From Deltaproteobacteria bacterium (lineage in GTDB: Bacteria > Desulfobacterota > Dissulfuribacteria > Dissulfuribacterales > JALVPX01): 27,467 bases of DNA. Under the pieces are notes generated by a model. The model was not told the DNA's origin and ran no database searches. It was given only the letters and a program-made list of their open reading frames with translations. A program made the translations under genes and the position numbers. The stretch is from NCBI GenBank assembly GCA_027031565.1, contig JALVPX010000217.1, positions 1 through 27,467 on the forward strand, read 5' to 3'. This document shows, piece after piece, positions 7,840 through 14,891 of the stretch; the first letter of the stretch is position 1; each line of letters opens with the position of its first letter.

Positions 7840-8609
7840 TGCAAAACAAATGCGACACACAAAACAGGGTGCAAGTCTCCATAAGGAATCTCTACTTCTT
7901 TTACGGGGAGCAGCTCATCCTGGAAGACATCTCCTTTGACATAGAAAGGGGCGACTTCCTGGCCATAGTGGGCCCTAATGGATCAGGAAAGACCACCCTT
8001 TTAAAAATCATCCTCGGCCTTCTGAAGCCGGCAAAGGGCTCGGTAACCTTGCTTGGCTCAGATGTGACGAGCTTATCCTGCTGGCATCTTATTGGTTATG
8101 TTCCCCAGAAGGCCACTCACGTTGATCCCCTGTTTCCAATATCTGTGGCTGAAGTGGTAGGGCTTGGGCGTATTGCTGCCAAGGGATTTCCCCGCTGGCT
8201 CACTCAAAAAGACAAGGAGGCAGTCTTTCGTGCATTGGAGCAAGTTGGGATGGCCTCTTTTGTAAACAGGAAAATAAGCGATCTTTCTGGTGGACAGCAG
8301 CAAAGGGTCTTTATCGCCCGGGCGATCGTCAACAACCCGAGGATATTGTTCCTGGATGAACCAGCCACGGGCATCGATTCTACTGCCCAGGAAGAATTCT
8401 ATGATCTCCTGGACAGGCTCAACCGTGAACATGAGTTGACGGTGGTAATGGTCACCCATGACATAGGCGTGGTTAACAAGCACGTAAACAAGGTGGCTTG
8501 TTTGAACCGGCGGCTCGTATTCCACGGAACCCACGAGGAATTTTGTTCCTCCGCAGAGGCCAGATCCCTTATACCTGGGGAACATCACCTGGTTGCGCAC
8601 AGGCATTAA
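7836..8609 (+). CDS. Metal-type ABC transporter ATP-binding protein (ZnuC/MntB-like), orphan
   Basis: The 257-residue ATPase has all catalytic motifs: Walker A GPNGSGKT (46-53), Q-loop Q91, signature LSGGQQQR (150-157), Walker B ILFLDEP (170-176) and the switch histidine H208. Its overall pattern (VPQKATHVDPLFPISVAEVV, THDIGVVNKHVNKVACLNRRLVFHG) is that of the cluster drives zinc/manganese/iron-chelate uptake (ZnuC/TroB) ATPases. The C terminus is histidine-rich (GEHHLVAHRH). It overlaps speB by four bases (ATGA), so it is co-transcribed with the polyamine genes. The usual permease and metal-binding protein genes are not next to it; a small lipoprotein gene follows. Either the partners are elsewhere or the ATPase serves another transporter. 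Confidence 0.82.
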   Translation: MMQNKCDTQNRVQVSIRNLYFFYGEQLILEDISFDIERGDFLAIVGPNGSGKTTLLKIILGLLKPAKGSVTLLGSDVTSLSCWHLIGYVPQKATHVDPLFPISVAEVVGLGRIAAKGFPRWLTQKDKEAVFRALEQVGMASFVNRKISDLSGGQQQRVFIARAIVNNPRILFLDEPATGIDSTAQEEFYDLLDRLNREHELTVVMVTHDIGVVNKHVNKVACLNRRLVFHGTHEEFCSSAEARSLIPGEHHLVAHRH

Positions 8610-8715
8610 ACCCGTCCCACCAGCATATGGTCTGCCTATCCAATTTAATTCTTATGGTAAAAGTTTGCATATTAATTTAATTACGGATAAGATGTGCAAA
8701 AAGCGAGGCTGCAAA

Positions 8716-9120
8716 ATGGAAAAATGTAAACAAAAGATCGGCCATGCAGGCCTGCTGTTGCTGGTGCTGTCTGTTTTGTCCGCCTGTCTTACATGCTCAT
8801 GTTCCAGACAGGCAGTTATCGTTACTGCCAGTCCTGAGGTTATCAAAGGTTCCAGCGATTGTTTTGCACTATTGGGGGTGCCTGTGGAAGAAGGCGGGCC
8901 TATCCTTGAAAAATTGTGCAGCAGAGACATTGACAAAATCCTCACCTTTGCCCGAATCGAGGAAGAACATGGCCTAAAAATCAAGGAACTGATTTGCAGT
9001 GCAGGCACTTCCCCTGCATCCTTCAAGGAATTTTTCACCTCCTTGCCTTCGCAGGAAAAGGCAAGGCTCATCAAGGCATTTGAGTTTTATGGATATGACA
9101 TAAACGGATACGGCTGTTGA
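8716..9120 (+). CDS. Small cysteine-containing lipoprotein of unknown function
   Basis: I do not recognise this 134-residue protein. It begins with a lipoprotein signal peptide: a Lys-rich start, the hydrophobic stretch AGLLLLVLSVL and a lipobox L-S-A-C with C24 as the predicted lipidated cysteine. A C-x-x-C-x-C cluster (CLTCSC) follows at once. The mature part is mostly helical and charged, with further cysteines in SSDCFALLG, KLCSRD, LICSAG and the last residue, C134. I chose the ATG at 8716 because GAGG (8704-8707) lies about eight bases upstream and because the signal peptide then has normal length; an ATG at 8692 is the alternative. It follows the ABC ATPase after 106 bases on the same strand. 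A link to metal uptake is only a guess from position. Confidence 0.7.
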   Translation: MEKCKQKIGHAGLLLLVLSVLSACLTCSCSRQAVIVTASPEVIKGSSDCFALLGVPVEEGGPILEKLCSRDIDKILTFARIEEEHGLKIKELICSAGTSPASFKEFFTSLPSQEKARLIKAFEFYGYDINGYGC

Positions 9121-9139
9121 GGCTTGGCGGCCCTATCTA

Positions 9140-9178
9140 GTCCCGGGCGGAATCAGCCGGGACCCTCTCAGGTCCCGG
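9140..9178. terminator. Overlapping G/C-rich stem-loops between convergent genes
   Basis: Three related words lie in a row: GTCCCGG (9140-9146), CCGGGACC (9157-9164) and GGTCCCGG (9171-9178). The middle one can pair with either neighbour, giving a 7-bp stem with a 10-base loop or a perfect 8-bp stem with a 6-base loop. They sit between the stops of the lipoprotein gene (+) and the XRE/amphi-Trp gene (-), the place for a two-way terminator. No T run follows on either strand. Confidence 0.4.
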
Positions 9179-9184
9179 CCATGA

Positions 9185-9700
9185 TTATGCCAGCTCCACT
9201 CCTTCGCCGGCCTCGCTGCCCCCTGCGATCCATTCTATTTCGATTTCCAGGCTTTTTTTCAACTTGCCTTTTTTCTCTTCTTCCTCCACCTTTGTTTCAA
9301 GGATCAGGTTTTGGGGCAGGCTCAGCGAAACCTCGTTTCCTCCAGACTTGAGGGTCAGGCTGCCAGCCTCGATCTTGTCTGCCAAAAGGCGCAAAAAAGA
9401 TGCCACCTCTGCATTCGTCTTTCTTTCTTCTGTTTCAAACAGGATCACTTCACGTCCCATGATATAGACCTCCTTTTTTATCTTTTTGTGCTTGGACTTG
9501 AGCCCTTTCTTGCGCCGGGCCTTAAGTGCGCTTTTGCACCTGATCAGGCACTCCACGGCAACCTGGCACACCCCGGGAATGCGCCTGTTGCCGAGTTCCC
9601 AGTCCTGATAGGTCCGGTACGGCGTCCCCAGCACATCGCTCATATCCTTGATGCTGAATCCAAGGCTAAGCCTTATTTTTTTCAGTTCTTCAGGGGTCAT
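9185..9700 (-). CDS. XRE-type helix-turn-helix domain fused to an amphi-Trp domain
   Basis: The 171-residue frame has two parts. Residues 1-55 are an XRE-like DNA-binding domain: IRLSLGFSIKDMSDVLGT is the helix-turn-helix and YRTYQDWELGNRRIPG the typical end. A very basic linker (about 60-78) leads into residues 81-171, which match the amphi-Trp domain: GREVILFETEERKTNAEVA, ADKIEAGSLTLKSGG, then alternating acidic/hydrophobic strands ending in the invariant tryptophan of EIEIEWIAGG. The function of amphi-Trp domains is not established to my knowledge. The first ATG (9700) has no clear ribosome binding site but a good promoter with a palindromic operator stands just upstream. An internal ATG at 9460 has a much stronger ribosome binding site, so a 91-residue amphi-Trp protein may be made separately. 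Self-repression is inferred from the operator. Confidence 0.78.
   Translation of the reverse strand: MTPEELKKIRLSLGFSIKDMSDVLGTPYRTYQDWELGNRRIPGVCQVAVECLIRCKSALKARRKKGLKSKHKKIKKEVYIMGREVILFETEERKTNAEVASFLRLLADKIEAGSLTLKSGGNEVSLSLPQNLILETKVEEEEKKGKLKKSLEIEIEWIAGGSEAGEGVELA
9461..9475 (-). promoter_or_regulatory. Internal ribosome binding site for the amphi-Trp domain alone
   Basis: On the minus strand AAGGAGGT (9475-9468) stands seven bases before an in-frame ATG (9460-9458) that begins MGREVILFE, precisely where the amphi-Trp domain begins. The site is far stronger than anything before the first ATG at 9700. It implies that the amphi-Trp protein is translated on its own, with or without the fused form. 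Confidence 0.7.
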
Positions 9701-9733
9701 CGAATTAAAACCAGGTTTTCCAGAGTCACCTAC

Positions 9734-9761
9734 ATAATACGCATTGCGTATAAAAAGTCAA
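9734..9761 (-). promoter_or_regulatory. Promoter of the XRE/amphi-Trp gene with embedded palindromic operator
   Basis: On the minus strand, -35 TTGACT (9761-9756) and -10 TATTAT (9739-9734) are separated by 16 bases. A perfect inverted repeat, ATACGCA-N-TGCGTAT (9737-9751), fills the spacer and overlaps the -10 element. A repressor bound there would block RNA polymerase. The first ATG of the XRE gene is about 34 bases downstream, so the XRE domain is the natural candidate to bind it. Confidence 0.65.
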
Positions 9762-9778
9762 GGCTGGAATACAATGAA

Positions 9779-9808
9779 GTAAAATCCTTCAGGCAAAGTG
9801 CTGAAGGA
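9779..9808 (-). terminator. Rho-independent terminator of the DUF1992 gene
   Basis: On the minus strand, TCCTTCAG (9808-9801) and CTGAAGGA (9792-9785) form a perfect 8-bp stem with an 8-base loop, followed directly by TTTTACTT. It lies 39 bases after the stop codon of the DUF1992 gene and before the promoter of the XRE gene, so it separates the two transcription units. Confidence 0.6.
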
Positions 9809-9846
9809 AGGGCTAGGCAGGATTCATCAGGCAGATAGAGGCTGGC

Positions 9847-10224
9847 CTACTCTTTTTCTATGTGAACCTTCTCCACTATTTTCTGAAAATAGACCTGATG
9901 TTTTTCAAAATTTACTGGCCTTGCGCGCATCATGTTCATCTTGGTGATCATGATGTTCAATTTCTTGATCTGCTTGTAGCGTTTGCGTTCGTCCTTCATT
10001 TCGGAGAGCAGATCCACGGCGTCTTTGATCTCCTTTTCTGCCAAGAGTTCCGGTGGAAGGAAGCCGGCATTTTTCAATATCTTGTACGCCATGCGCAGGT
10101 CCGGGGGGATAAAAGAATCGTCCTCAAACTTGAGAGGCTTGCCTTTGCCAGCGAGATTCTCAAAGTCACCATTCTTCATGGCCTCTTGGATGCGCCTTTC
10201 TGCTATCCTTTCAAACGAAAACAT
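9847..10224 (-). CDS. DUF1992 (DnaJ-C28 conserved domain) protein
   Basis: The 125-residue protein is a complete DUF1992 domain, the conserved part shared with eukaryotic DNAJC28. The signature is at the N terminus: FERIAERRIQEAMKNGDFENLAGKGKP is a helix followed by the G-K-G-K-P-L turn, then DLRMAYKILKNAGFLPPEL and a long charged helix (about 80-125). There is no J domain, signal peptide or membrane segment, so it should be cytosolic. No biochemical role is established to my knowledge. It is transcribed alone, divergently from purQ, and is followed by its own terminator. The ATG at 10224 is preceded by a G-rich GGGGTG about nine bases upstream. Confidence 0.88.
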   Translation of the reverse strand: MFSFERIAERRIQEAMKNGDFENLAGKGKPLKFEDDSFIPPDLRMAYKILKNAGFLPPELLAEKEIKDAVDLLSEMKDERKRYKQIKKLNIMITKMNMMRARPVNFEKHQVYFQKIVEKVHIEKE

Positions 10225-10392
10225 CTATAAAACACCCCATCTTAGCTTGCATACTTACTTATTAAGAATAGCAAAAAGCCTTGATTTCCTCCAGTAGCAG
10301 GGGCGTCACAGCGTCGAGCCGGTTTTTGCGTTGAATCTCCTTTTTGTTTTGTTTATCGTGGCTTCAAAGATTGGCTTTCAAGGAGAAAGGAT

Positions 10393-11220
10393 ATGGCTGG
10401 CAAGGTTCGCGCTATTGTAACCACTGGTTATGGCACAAATTGTGAGATGGAGATGGCTCATGCCTGCAGGGTCGCCGGAGCTGATATTGTGGATATCGTG
10501 CATCTCAGTGATATTTTGTATGGCGAGGTGAGCCTGGACAGTTATCATTTTTTGAACCTGCCTGGCGGGTTTCTGGACGGAGACAACCTTGGTGCTGCCC
10601 AGGCTGGTGCAAACAGGCTGCGCAACGGTGTCATCAAAGATAGCGGCGAAAGGCTTATGGATCAGGTGCTGCGCTTCGTGGAGCAAGGAGGCCTCATTCT
10701 GGGGGTTTGCAATGGCTTTCAGCTCATGGTGAAAGCCGGCCTGCTGCCCGGTTTTGACGGCAATTATGAAGAGCGGATGGTAAGCCTCACATATAATGAT
10801 TCAGGGCGTTTTGAGGACCGGTGGATCACTTGCAGGTTCAACCAGGATTCACCATGTGTGTTTACCAGGGGGCTTGAATACATGGATCTGCCCATCAGGC
10901 ATGGTGAAGGCAAGTTCGTGGCCAAGGATGGCGAGACCCTTGGCAGGCTGGCGGATTCGAACTTGATCGTGATGCAATACGTGGACAAGGAGAGCGGCCA
11001 ACCCACGCAGAAATATCCAGACAATCCCAATGGCTCTGAGCTTGCAATTGCAGGTATATGTGATCCAACAGGACGTCTTATGGGCCTCATGCCCCACCCA
11101 GAGGCCTTTCATCACAAGACCAACCATCCCCACTGGACGCGGAAGGAGATGCCTGAAGATGGCGCAGGGATTGGGATTTTCAGAAACGGCATAGAATATC
11201 TTCGCAAGAATGTGGTGTGA
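10393..11220 (+). CDS. purQ: Phosphoribosylformylglycinamidine synthase glutaminase subunit (PurQ)
   Basis: PurQ is the class I glutamine amidotransferase that supplies ammonia to PurL for formylglycinamidine ribonucleotide synthesis in purine biosynthesis. The nucleophile elbow GVCNGFQ carries C106, and H235 and E237 in MPHPEAF complete the triad. N-terminal GYGTNCEMEM and LPGGFLDGDNLGA are also characteristic of PurQ rather than other amidotransferases. At 275 residues it is the longer standalone form. The ATG is preceded by AAGGAGAAAGG. No purL or purS gene is adjacent. The next gene, tatC, begins 12 bases after its stop. The 168-base gap upstream, shared with the divergent DUF1992 gene, shows no convincing promoter to me. 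Confidence 0.93.
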   Translation: MAGKVRAIVTTGYGTNCEMEMAHACRVAGADIVDIVHLSDILYGEVSLDSYHFLNLPGGFLDGDNLGAAQAGANRLRNGVIKDSGERLMDQVLRFVEQGGLILGVCNGFQLMVKAGLLPGFDGNYEERMVSLTYNDSGRFEDRWITCRFNQDSPCVFTRGLEYMDLPIRHGEGKFVAKDGETLGRLADSNLIVMQYVDKESGQPTQKYPDNPNGSELAIAGICDPTGRLMGLMPHPEAFHHKTNHPHWTRKEMPEDGAGIGIFRNGIEYLRKNVV

Positions 11221-11232
11221 TACAAGAATATT

Positions 11233-11940
11233 ATGGAACCGGAGGAACTTTACAGGTCCGTCCTGAAGACCCTTGTCTATCTCAGGGGATTTCTCCTTGA
11301 GACCGCAATCTCCCTGGCCTGTCTGGTATTCGTCCTCTACTGGTTTGCCCCTGATATTTTGAATCTGCTGCAATATCACCTTGGCCAGAAGCTTGCTTTT
11401 TTCGGGGTAATGGAGCCGGTGGTGAGCCTTCTCAAGCTTTCAACGGCTGCGGCACTGGCCATTATGGCTCCCTGGATCTTTTTCCGCCTGTCCCAAGGGC
11501 TTATAGCCCTCTTCGGTATCACGAAGCGTTTTGCCATACTTTTTTCCATTACCGCCCTTTTCCTCTTTTACGGAGGTGCGGCATTCTGTTTTTTTGTAAC
11601 CTTGCCCTTCGGCGTAAATTTTCTTCTCGGATATCAGTCGCAGAATCTAACCGCAGTGATCTCCCTTGGAAAATTTGTGGATTTCGTGGCCTTGTTTCTG
11701 CTTGGTTTTGGACTTATCTTTGAATTACCATTGATCATGAGCCTTGCCTGCAAACTTGGCATTTGCAGTCCCATGACCTTTTCCAGGCAGAGGCGTTACG
11801 CAGTCTTGATTATTGCCATTTTGGCAGCGGTACTGACTCCAACACCAGACGTCTTGAACATGTCTCTCATGGCAGTTCCGCTTTATCTGCTGTACGAGGC
11901 TGGAATAATAATAGGCCGTTTGTTTGCGCCATCTTCCTGA
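11233..11940 (+). CDS. tatC: Divergent TatC-family membrane protein
   Basis: The 235-residue protein has the six-span layout of TatC, the receptor of the twin-arginine export machinery in the inner membrane. Conserved TatC features are FELPLIM (E164), the cytosolic RQRRYAVLIIAILAAVLTP and TPDVLNMSLMAVPLYLLYEAGI near the C terminus, with D206 in LTPTPD. However, the two glutamates that contact the twin-arginine motif in E. coli TatC (E15 and E103) appear to be replaced, by Y16 in TLVYLRGFL and by T97 in LFGITKR in my hand alignment. This may be a specialised paralogue. No tatA or tatB gene is near. It begins 12 bases after purQ with a weak ribosome binding site. Confidence 0.82.
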   Translation: MEPEELYRSVLKTLVYLRGFLLETAISLACLVFVLYWFAPDILNLLQYHLGQKLAFFGVMEPVVSLLKLSTAAALAIMAPWIFFRLSQGLIALFGITKRFAILFSITALFLFYGGAAFCFFVTLPFGVNFLLGYQSQNLTAVISLGKFVDFVALFLLGFGLIFELPLIMSLACKLGICSPMTFSRQRRYAVLIIAILAAVLTPTPDVLNMSLMAVPLYLLYEAGIIIGRLFAPSS

Positions 11941-11957
11941 AAAGCAGATGGGCCTGC

Positions 11958-11985
11958 TTGACATTGCATGGCTCATTTATATACT
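11958..11985 (+). promoter_or_regulatory. Strong sigma-70-type promoter of the yceD-rpmF-plsX-fab operon
   Basis: A perfect -35 TTGACA (11958-11963) is followed after 16 bases by TATACT (11980-11985), a five-of-six -10 match. It lies between the tatC stop and the yceD ATG (12062), giving a leader of about 70 bases. It probably starts the long run of thirteen closely spaced plus-strand genes. Confidence 0.62.
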
Positions 11986-12061
11986 GGGTAATTTATTTTT
12001 CACAACTATGACGAAAACAAAAAGGTGCCGGATCAAATGTGCGGACGGCACGAAGCAAGCT

Positions 12062-12601
12062 ATGAAGATCTTTGAATACAACGTACTAGTAGAAGATATA
12101 CCTGAAAAGGGCCTGTCCAAGGAGTTTGAGGACATGCCCGGCCTCCTGGCAGGAATCGATGAAGGGAGTGCAGCAGGCCCTGTAAAGGGTTCTTTCAAAC
12201 TCAAAAAGCTGGAAGGGGGTCTTCATCTTTCCGGCAGGATAGATGGTGACATCGAGTTGAAGTGCGACAGGTGCCTGGAGACCTTTCCGCTTCCGGTGCA
12301 CGTTGACTTTTCTTACATATTGATGTCCAAACTGGCAGATCATGTACGTGACATGATCGAGCTTAAGGGCAACGATATGGATGTCAGCTTTTTCGATGGT
12401 GTGGGAATAGATGTGGGGCACTATTTCAGAGAGCAGGTGTTGCTGCAGTTTCCCATGAAACGCCTTTGCGATATTGCATGCAAGGGCCTTTGCCTCGGCT
12501 GCGGTGCAGACCTCAACAAGCAGAAGTGCTCATGCCCGGAGCCTGCGGTTGAAAGTCCCTTTAGCATCTTGCAGCAGCTGCTTAAAACCAGCAGTACATA
12601 A
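12062..12601 (+). CDS. yceD: YceD / DUF177 family protein (23S rRNA accumulation protein)
   Basis: The 179-residue protein matches the DUF177 family: SGRIDGDIELKCDRCLETFPLPV (first CxxC, C68/C71) and the C-terminal cysteine cluster CDIACKGLCLGCGADLN followed by CSC, probably a zinc site. E. coli YceD is needed for normal 23S rRNA accumulation, and the gene is almost always directly upstream of rpmF, as here (30 bases). I chose the ATG at 12062 (MKIFEYNV) because the family begins there and the promoter lies upstream; an earlier in-frame ATG at 11924 would overlap tatC and the promoter. The ribosome binding site is weak. Confidence 0.85.
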   Translation: MKIFEYNVLVEDIPEKGLSKEFEDMPGLLAGIDEGSAAGPVKGSFKLKKLEGGLHLSGRIDGDIELKCDRCLETFPLPVHVDFSYILMSKLADHVRDMIELKGNDMDVSFFDGVGIDVGHYFREQVLLQFPMKRLCDIACKGLCLGCGADLNKQKCSCPEPAVESPFSILQQLLKTSST

Positions 12602-12631
12602 TTTCGATCTAGTGATTTTTGGAGGATAAAA

Positions 12632-12817
12632 ATGGCTGTTCCTAAGAGAAAGACATCAAGGGCCAGACGGGGAAAACGTCGAGCCCATGACAGGCTCAAG
12701 ACGATAAATCTTTCCACCTGCCCGCAGTGCGCTGAACCAAAACCTTCGCACCGCGTATGCCCCCATTGCGGCGCATACAGGGGCAAAATATTCACAGCCC
12801 AGCAAGAGGAAATATAG
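12632..12817 (+). CDS. rpmF: 50S ribosomal protein L32
   Basis: The 61-residue protein begins MAVPKRKTSRARRGKRRAH, the L32 hallmark. It keeps the zinc-ribbon cysteines C30, C33, C43 and C46, so it is the zinc-binding (C+) form rather than the cysteine-free paralogue found in some genomes under zinc control. GGAGG lies eight bases before the ATG. It sits between yceD and plsX, the standard arrangement that ties ribosome and membrane lipid synthesis, and plsX begins six bases later. Confidence 0.98.
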   Translation: MAVPKRKTSRARRGKRRAHDRLKTINLSTCPQCAEPKPSHRVCPHCGAYRGKIFTAQQEEI

Positions 12818-12823
12818 CAAAGT

Positions 12824-13837
12824 ATGTCTGTGGCCGTTGATGCCATGGGGGCAGACCGCGGCCCTGCCGTTGTTATAGAGGGTGCAGTACAGGCAGCCAG
12901 TGAAGGCAACATAGAGGTGATACTGGTGGGCCGGGAAGATGCGGTCTTGCCCCAGCTCGAAAAATTGGGAAATGCCGGCGGGCTGGTAACCTTCCGGGAG
13001 GCCACTCAAGTAGTGGAGATGGGGGAATCTCCCTCGGATTCACTGCGCCGCAAAAAGGATTCTTCCATCAGGGTCGCCTTTGAGATGGTAAGGCAGGGCA
13101 AGGCCGATGCAGTCGTAAGCGCCGGCAACTCTGGCGCAACATTGGCAACCGCCATGGTGGTCCTGGGCAGGATCAAGGGTATCAGGCCTGCCATAGCTGC
13201 ATGGATGCCCACCCTGAAAGATCCCGTGGTGATGATAGATGTTGGGGCAAATGTTGACTGCAAGCCCCGTCACCTGTTTCAATTTGCCGTTATGGGTTCG
13301 GTATTCTGGCGCTCCATAACAGGTAAGGAAACACCACGAATCGGGCTTCTCAGCATTGGAGAGGAGGATACCAAGGGCAACCTGCAGGTGAAAAAGACGT
13401 ATGATCTGCTCGAATCGAGTACCCTCAATTTTTTGGGCAATGTGGAGGGCAGGGATGTATTCAGGGGCGATGTTGACGTCATCGTGTGCGATGGTTTTGT
13501 CGGCAACATCTGCCTCAAACTCAGCGAGGGACTGGCAGAGTCAGTTATGGCCATGCTCAAATCTGAAATAGAATCCAGTTTGCTGGCCACTATGGGCTAC
13601 ACCTTGGCAAGGTCTGCCTTCAAGCGTTTCAAAAAGAAGGTGGATTATGCCGAATATGGAGGCGCGCCTCTTCTTGGAATAAAGGGGGTTGGGGTGATAT
13701 GTCATGGCCGTTCAGGGGCAAAGGCCATAAAAAACGCCGTGAAAATGGCAGACGCCCTTATCCAGGCTGATCTTCCCCAGCAGTTGACGCACGCATTCTC
13801 CAGCGAGCCTGCCATGGCAGTTGGCGGAACGTGCTGA
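12824..13837 (+). CDS. plsX: Phosphate acyltransferase PlsX
   Basis: PlsX converts acyl-ACP and phosphate into acyl-phosphate, the acyl donor for PlsY in phospholipid synthesis. The 337-residue protein shows all family landmarks: VAVDAMGADRGP at the start, SAGNSGATLATAMVVLGRIKGI (about 102-123), MIDVGANVDCKP (about 137-148) and YGGAPLLGIKGVGVICHG near the C terminus. It starts at an ATG six bases after rpmF. It is a peripheral membrane enzyme in other bacteria. It is followed by fabH, the usual neighbour. Confidence 0.97.
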   Translation: MSVAVDAMGADRGPAVVIEGAVQAASEGNIEVILVGREDAVLPQLEKLGNAGGLVTFREATQVVEMGESPSDSLRRKKDSSIRVAFEMVRQGKADAVVSAGNSGATLATAMVVLGRIKGIRPAIAAWMPTLKDPVVMIDVGANVDCKPRHLFQFAVMGSVFWRSITGKETPRIGLLSIGEEDTKGNLQVKKTYDLLESSTLNFLGNVEGRDVFRGDVDVIVCDGFVGNICLKLSEGLAESVMAMLKSEIESSLLATMGYTLARSAFKRFKKKVDYAEYGGAPLLGIKGVGVICHGRSGAKAIKNAVKMADALIQADLPQQLTHAFSSEPAMAVGGTC

Positions 13838-13871
13838 TGGTCCTTCTTTTCAGGAAGAGCTTTTCACTTCA

Positions 13872-14852
13872 ATGGGCGTAAACAGCATAATCATAGGTAC
13901 GGGTTCGGCTGTTCCGGAAAAGGTGCTGACGAATGCCGAACTGGAGGAGATGGTGGATACCTCGGACGAATGGATCACCACCAGGACCGGCATAAAGGCA
14001 CGCCATATCGCCACAAAGGAGACGAACTCCCAACTCGCATCCGAGGCTGCGAGAAGGGCCTTGAAAATGGCAGGGGTCAATCCCCAGGACCTTGATTTAA
14101 TCATTGTTGGCACCCTTACCCCAGACATGCCCATGCCCTCTGTTGCATGTCTGGTCCAAAAAGAGTTAAAGGCGAGAAAGGCGGGCGCCTTTGACCTGTC
14201 TGCTACTTGTTCAGGCTTTCTGTATGGCCTTGCAGTGGCAGACAAGTTTGTAAAGTGCAACAGACGGGCGAAGATCCTTGTGATTGGAAGTGAGGTGCTT
14301 TCCAGGCGCACGAACTGGAATGACAGGACCACGTGCATCCTTTTCGGAGATGGGGCTGGTGCAGCAGTGCTTACAGGCACCAGGGAGGACCGCGGGATTC
14401 TGTCCACTCATCTCCATGCAGACGGGTCGTTGTGGGAACTTTTGACCATACGCGGTCTCGGTACTGCTCATCCGGTCAACCAGGAGATCCTAGACAAGGG
14501 CTGGCAATATATACAGATGCAGGGCCGGGATGTGTTCAAACATGCAGTAAGGGCCCTGGAATCTGTGGCATGGGAGGCATTGAATGCAAACGGGTGGACG
14601 GGAGACGAGGTTGACCTGCTTTTTTCCCATCAGGCAAACATGAGAATACTCGACTTTCTCAGGGAACGGCTCGGCCTTGAGCAGGAGAAGGTCTTTATCA
14701 ACATACATAAGTATGGTAATACCTCGGCGGCGAGTATTCCAATTGCATTAGATGAAGCGAACCGCGCAGGCAGGCTGGAGCCTGGCATGAAAATCTTGAT
14801 GGTCGCCTTTGGAGGCGGGTTCACGTGGGCTTCTGCTGCAATGCGGTGGTAG
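13872..14852 (+). CDS. fabH: 3-oxoacyl-ACP synthase III (FabH)
   Basis: FabH condenses acetyl-CoA (or another short acyl-CoA) with malonyl-ACP to start fatty-acid synthesis. The catalytic triad is visible: C113 in DLSATCSGF, the histidine in LFSHQANMRI and the asparagine in HKYGNTSAAS. From the ATG at 13872 the protein has 326 residues and begins MGVNSIIIGTGSAVPEK, the family's normal start. A TTG at 13821 in the same frame would overlap plsX and add 17 residues of no family resemblance. An AGGAAGAG lies rather far (about 14 bases) upstream. The next gene on the strand is an acyl-CoA dehydrogenase rather than the fabD seen in many bacteria. Confidence 0.95.
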   Translation: MGVNSIIIGTGSAVPEKVLTNAELEEMVDTSDEWITTRTGIKARHIATKETNSQLASEAARRALKMAGVNPQDLDLIIVGTLTPDMPMPSVACLVQKELKARKAGAFDLSATCSGFLYGLAVADKFVKCNRRAKILVIGSEVLSRRTNWNDRTTCILFGDGAGAAVLTGTREDRGILSTHLHADGSLWELLTIRGLGTAHPVNQEILDKGWQYIQMQGRDVFKHAVRALESVAWEALNANGWTGDEVDLLFSHQANMRILDFLRERLGLEQEKVFINIHKYGNTSAASIPIALDEANRAGRLEPGMKILMVAFGGGFTWASAAMRW

Positions 14853-14891
14853 CTTGCCGGCATACAAAATTTCTGGTGTGAAAGGCTTTAT

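Noticed and set aside
10331..10358. Possible purQ promoter (TTGAAT, 16 bases, TTATCG)
   Set aside because: The -10 match is too poor to support the call.
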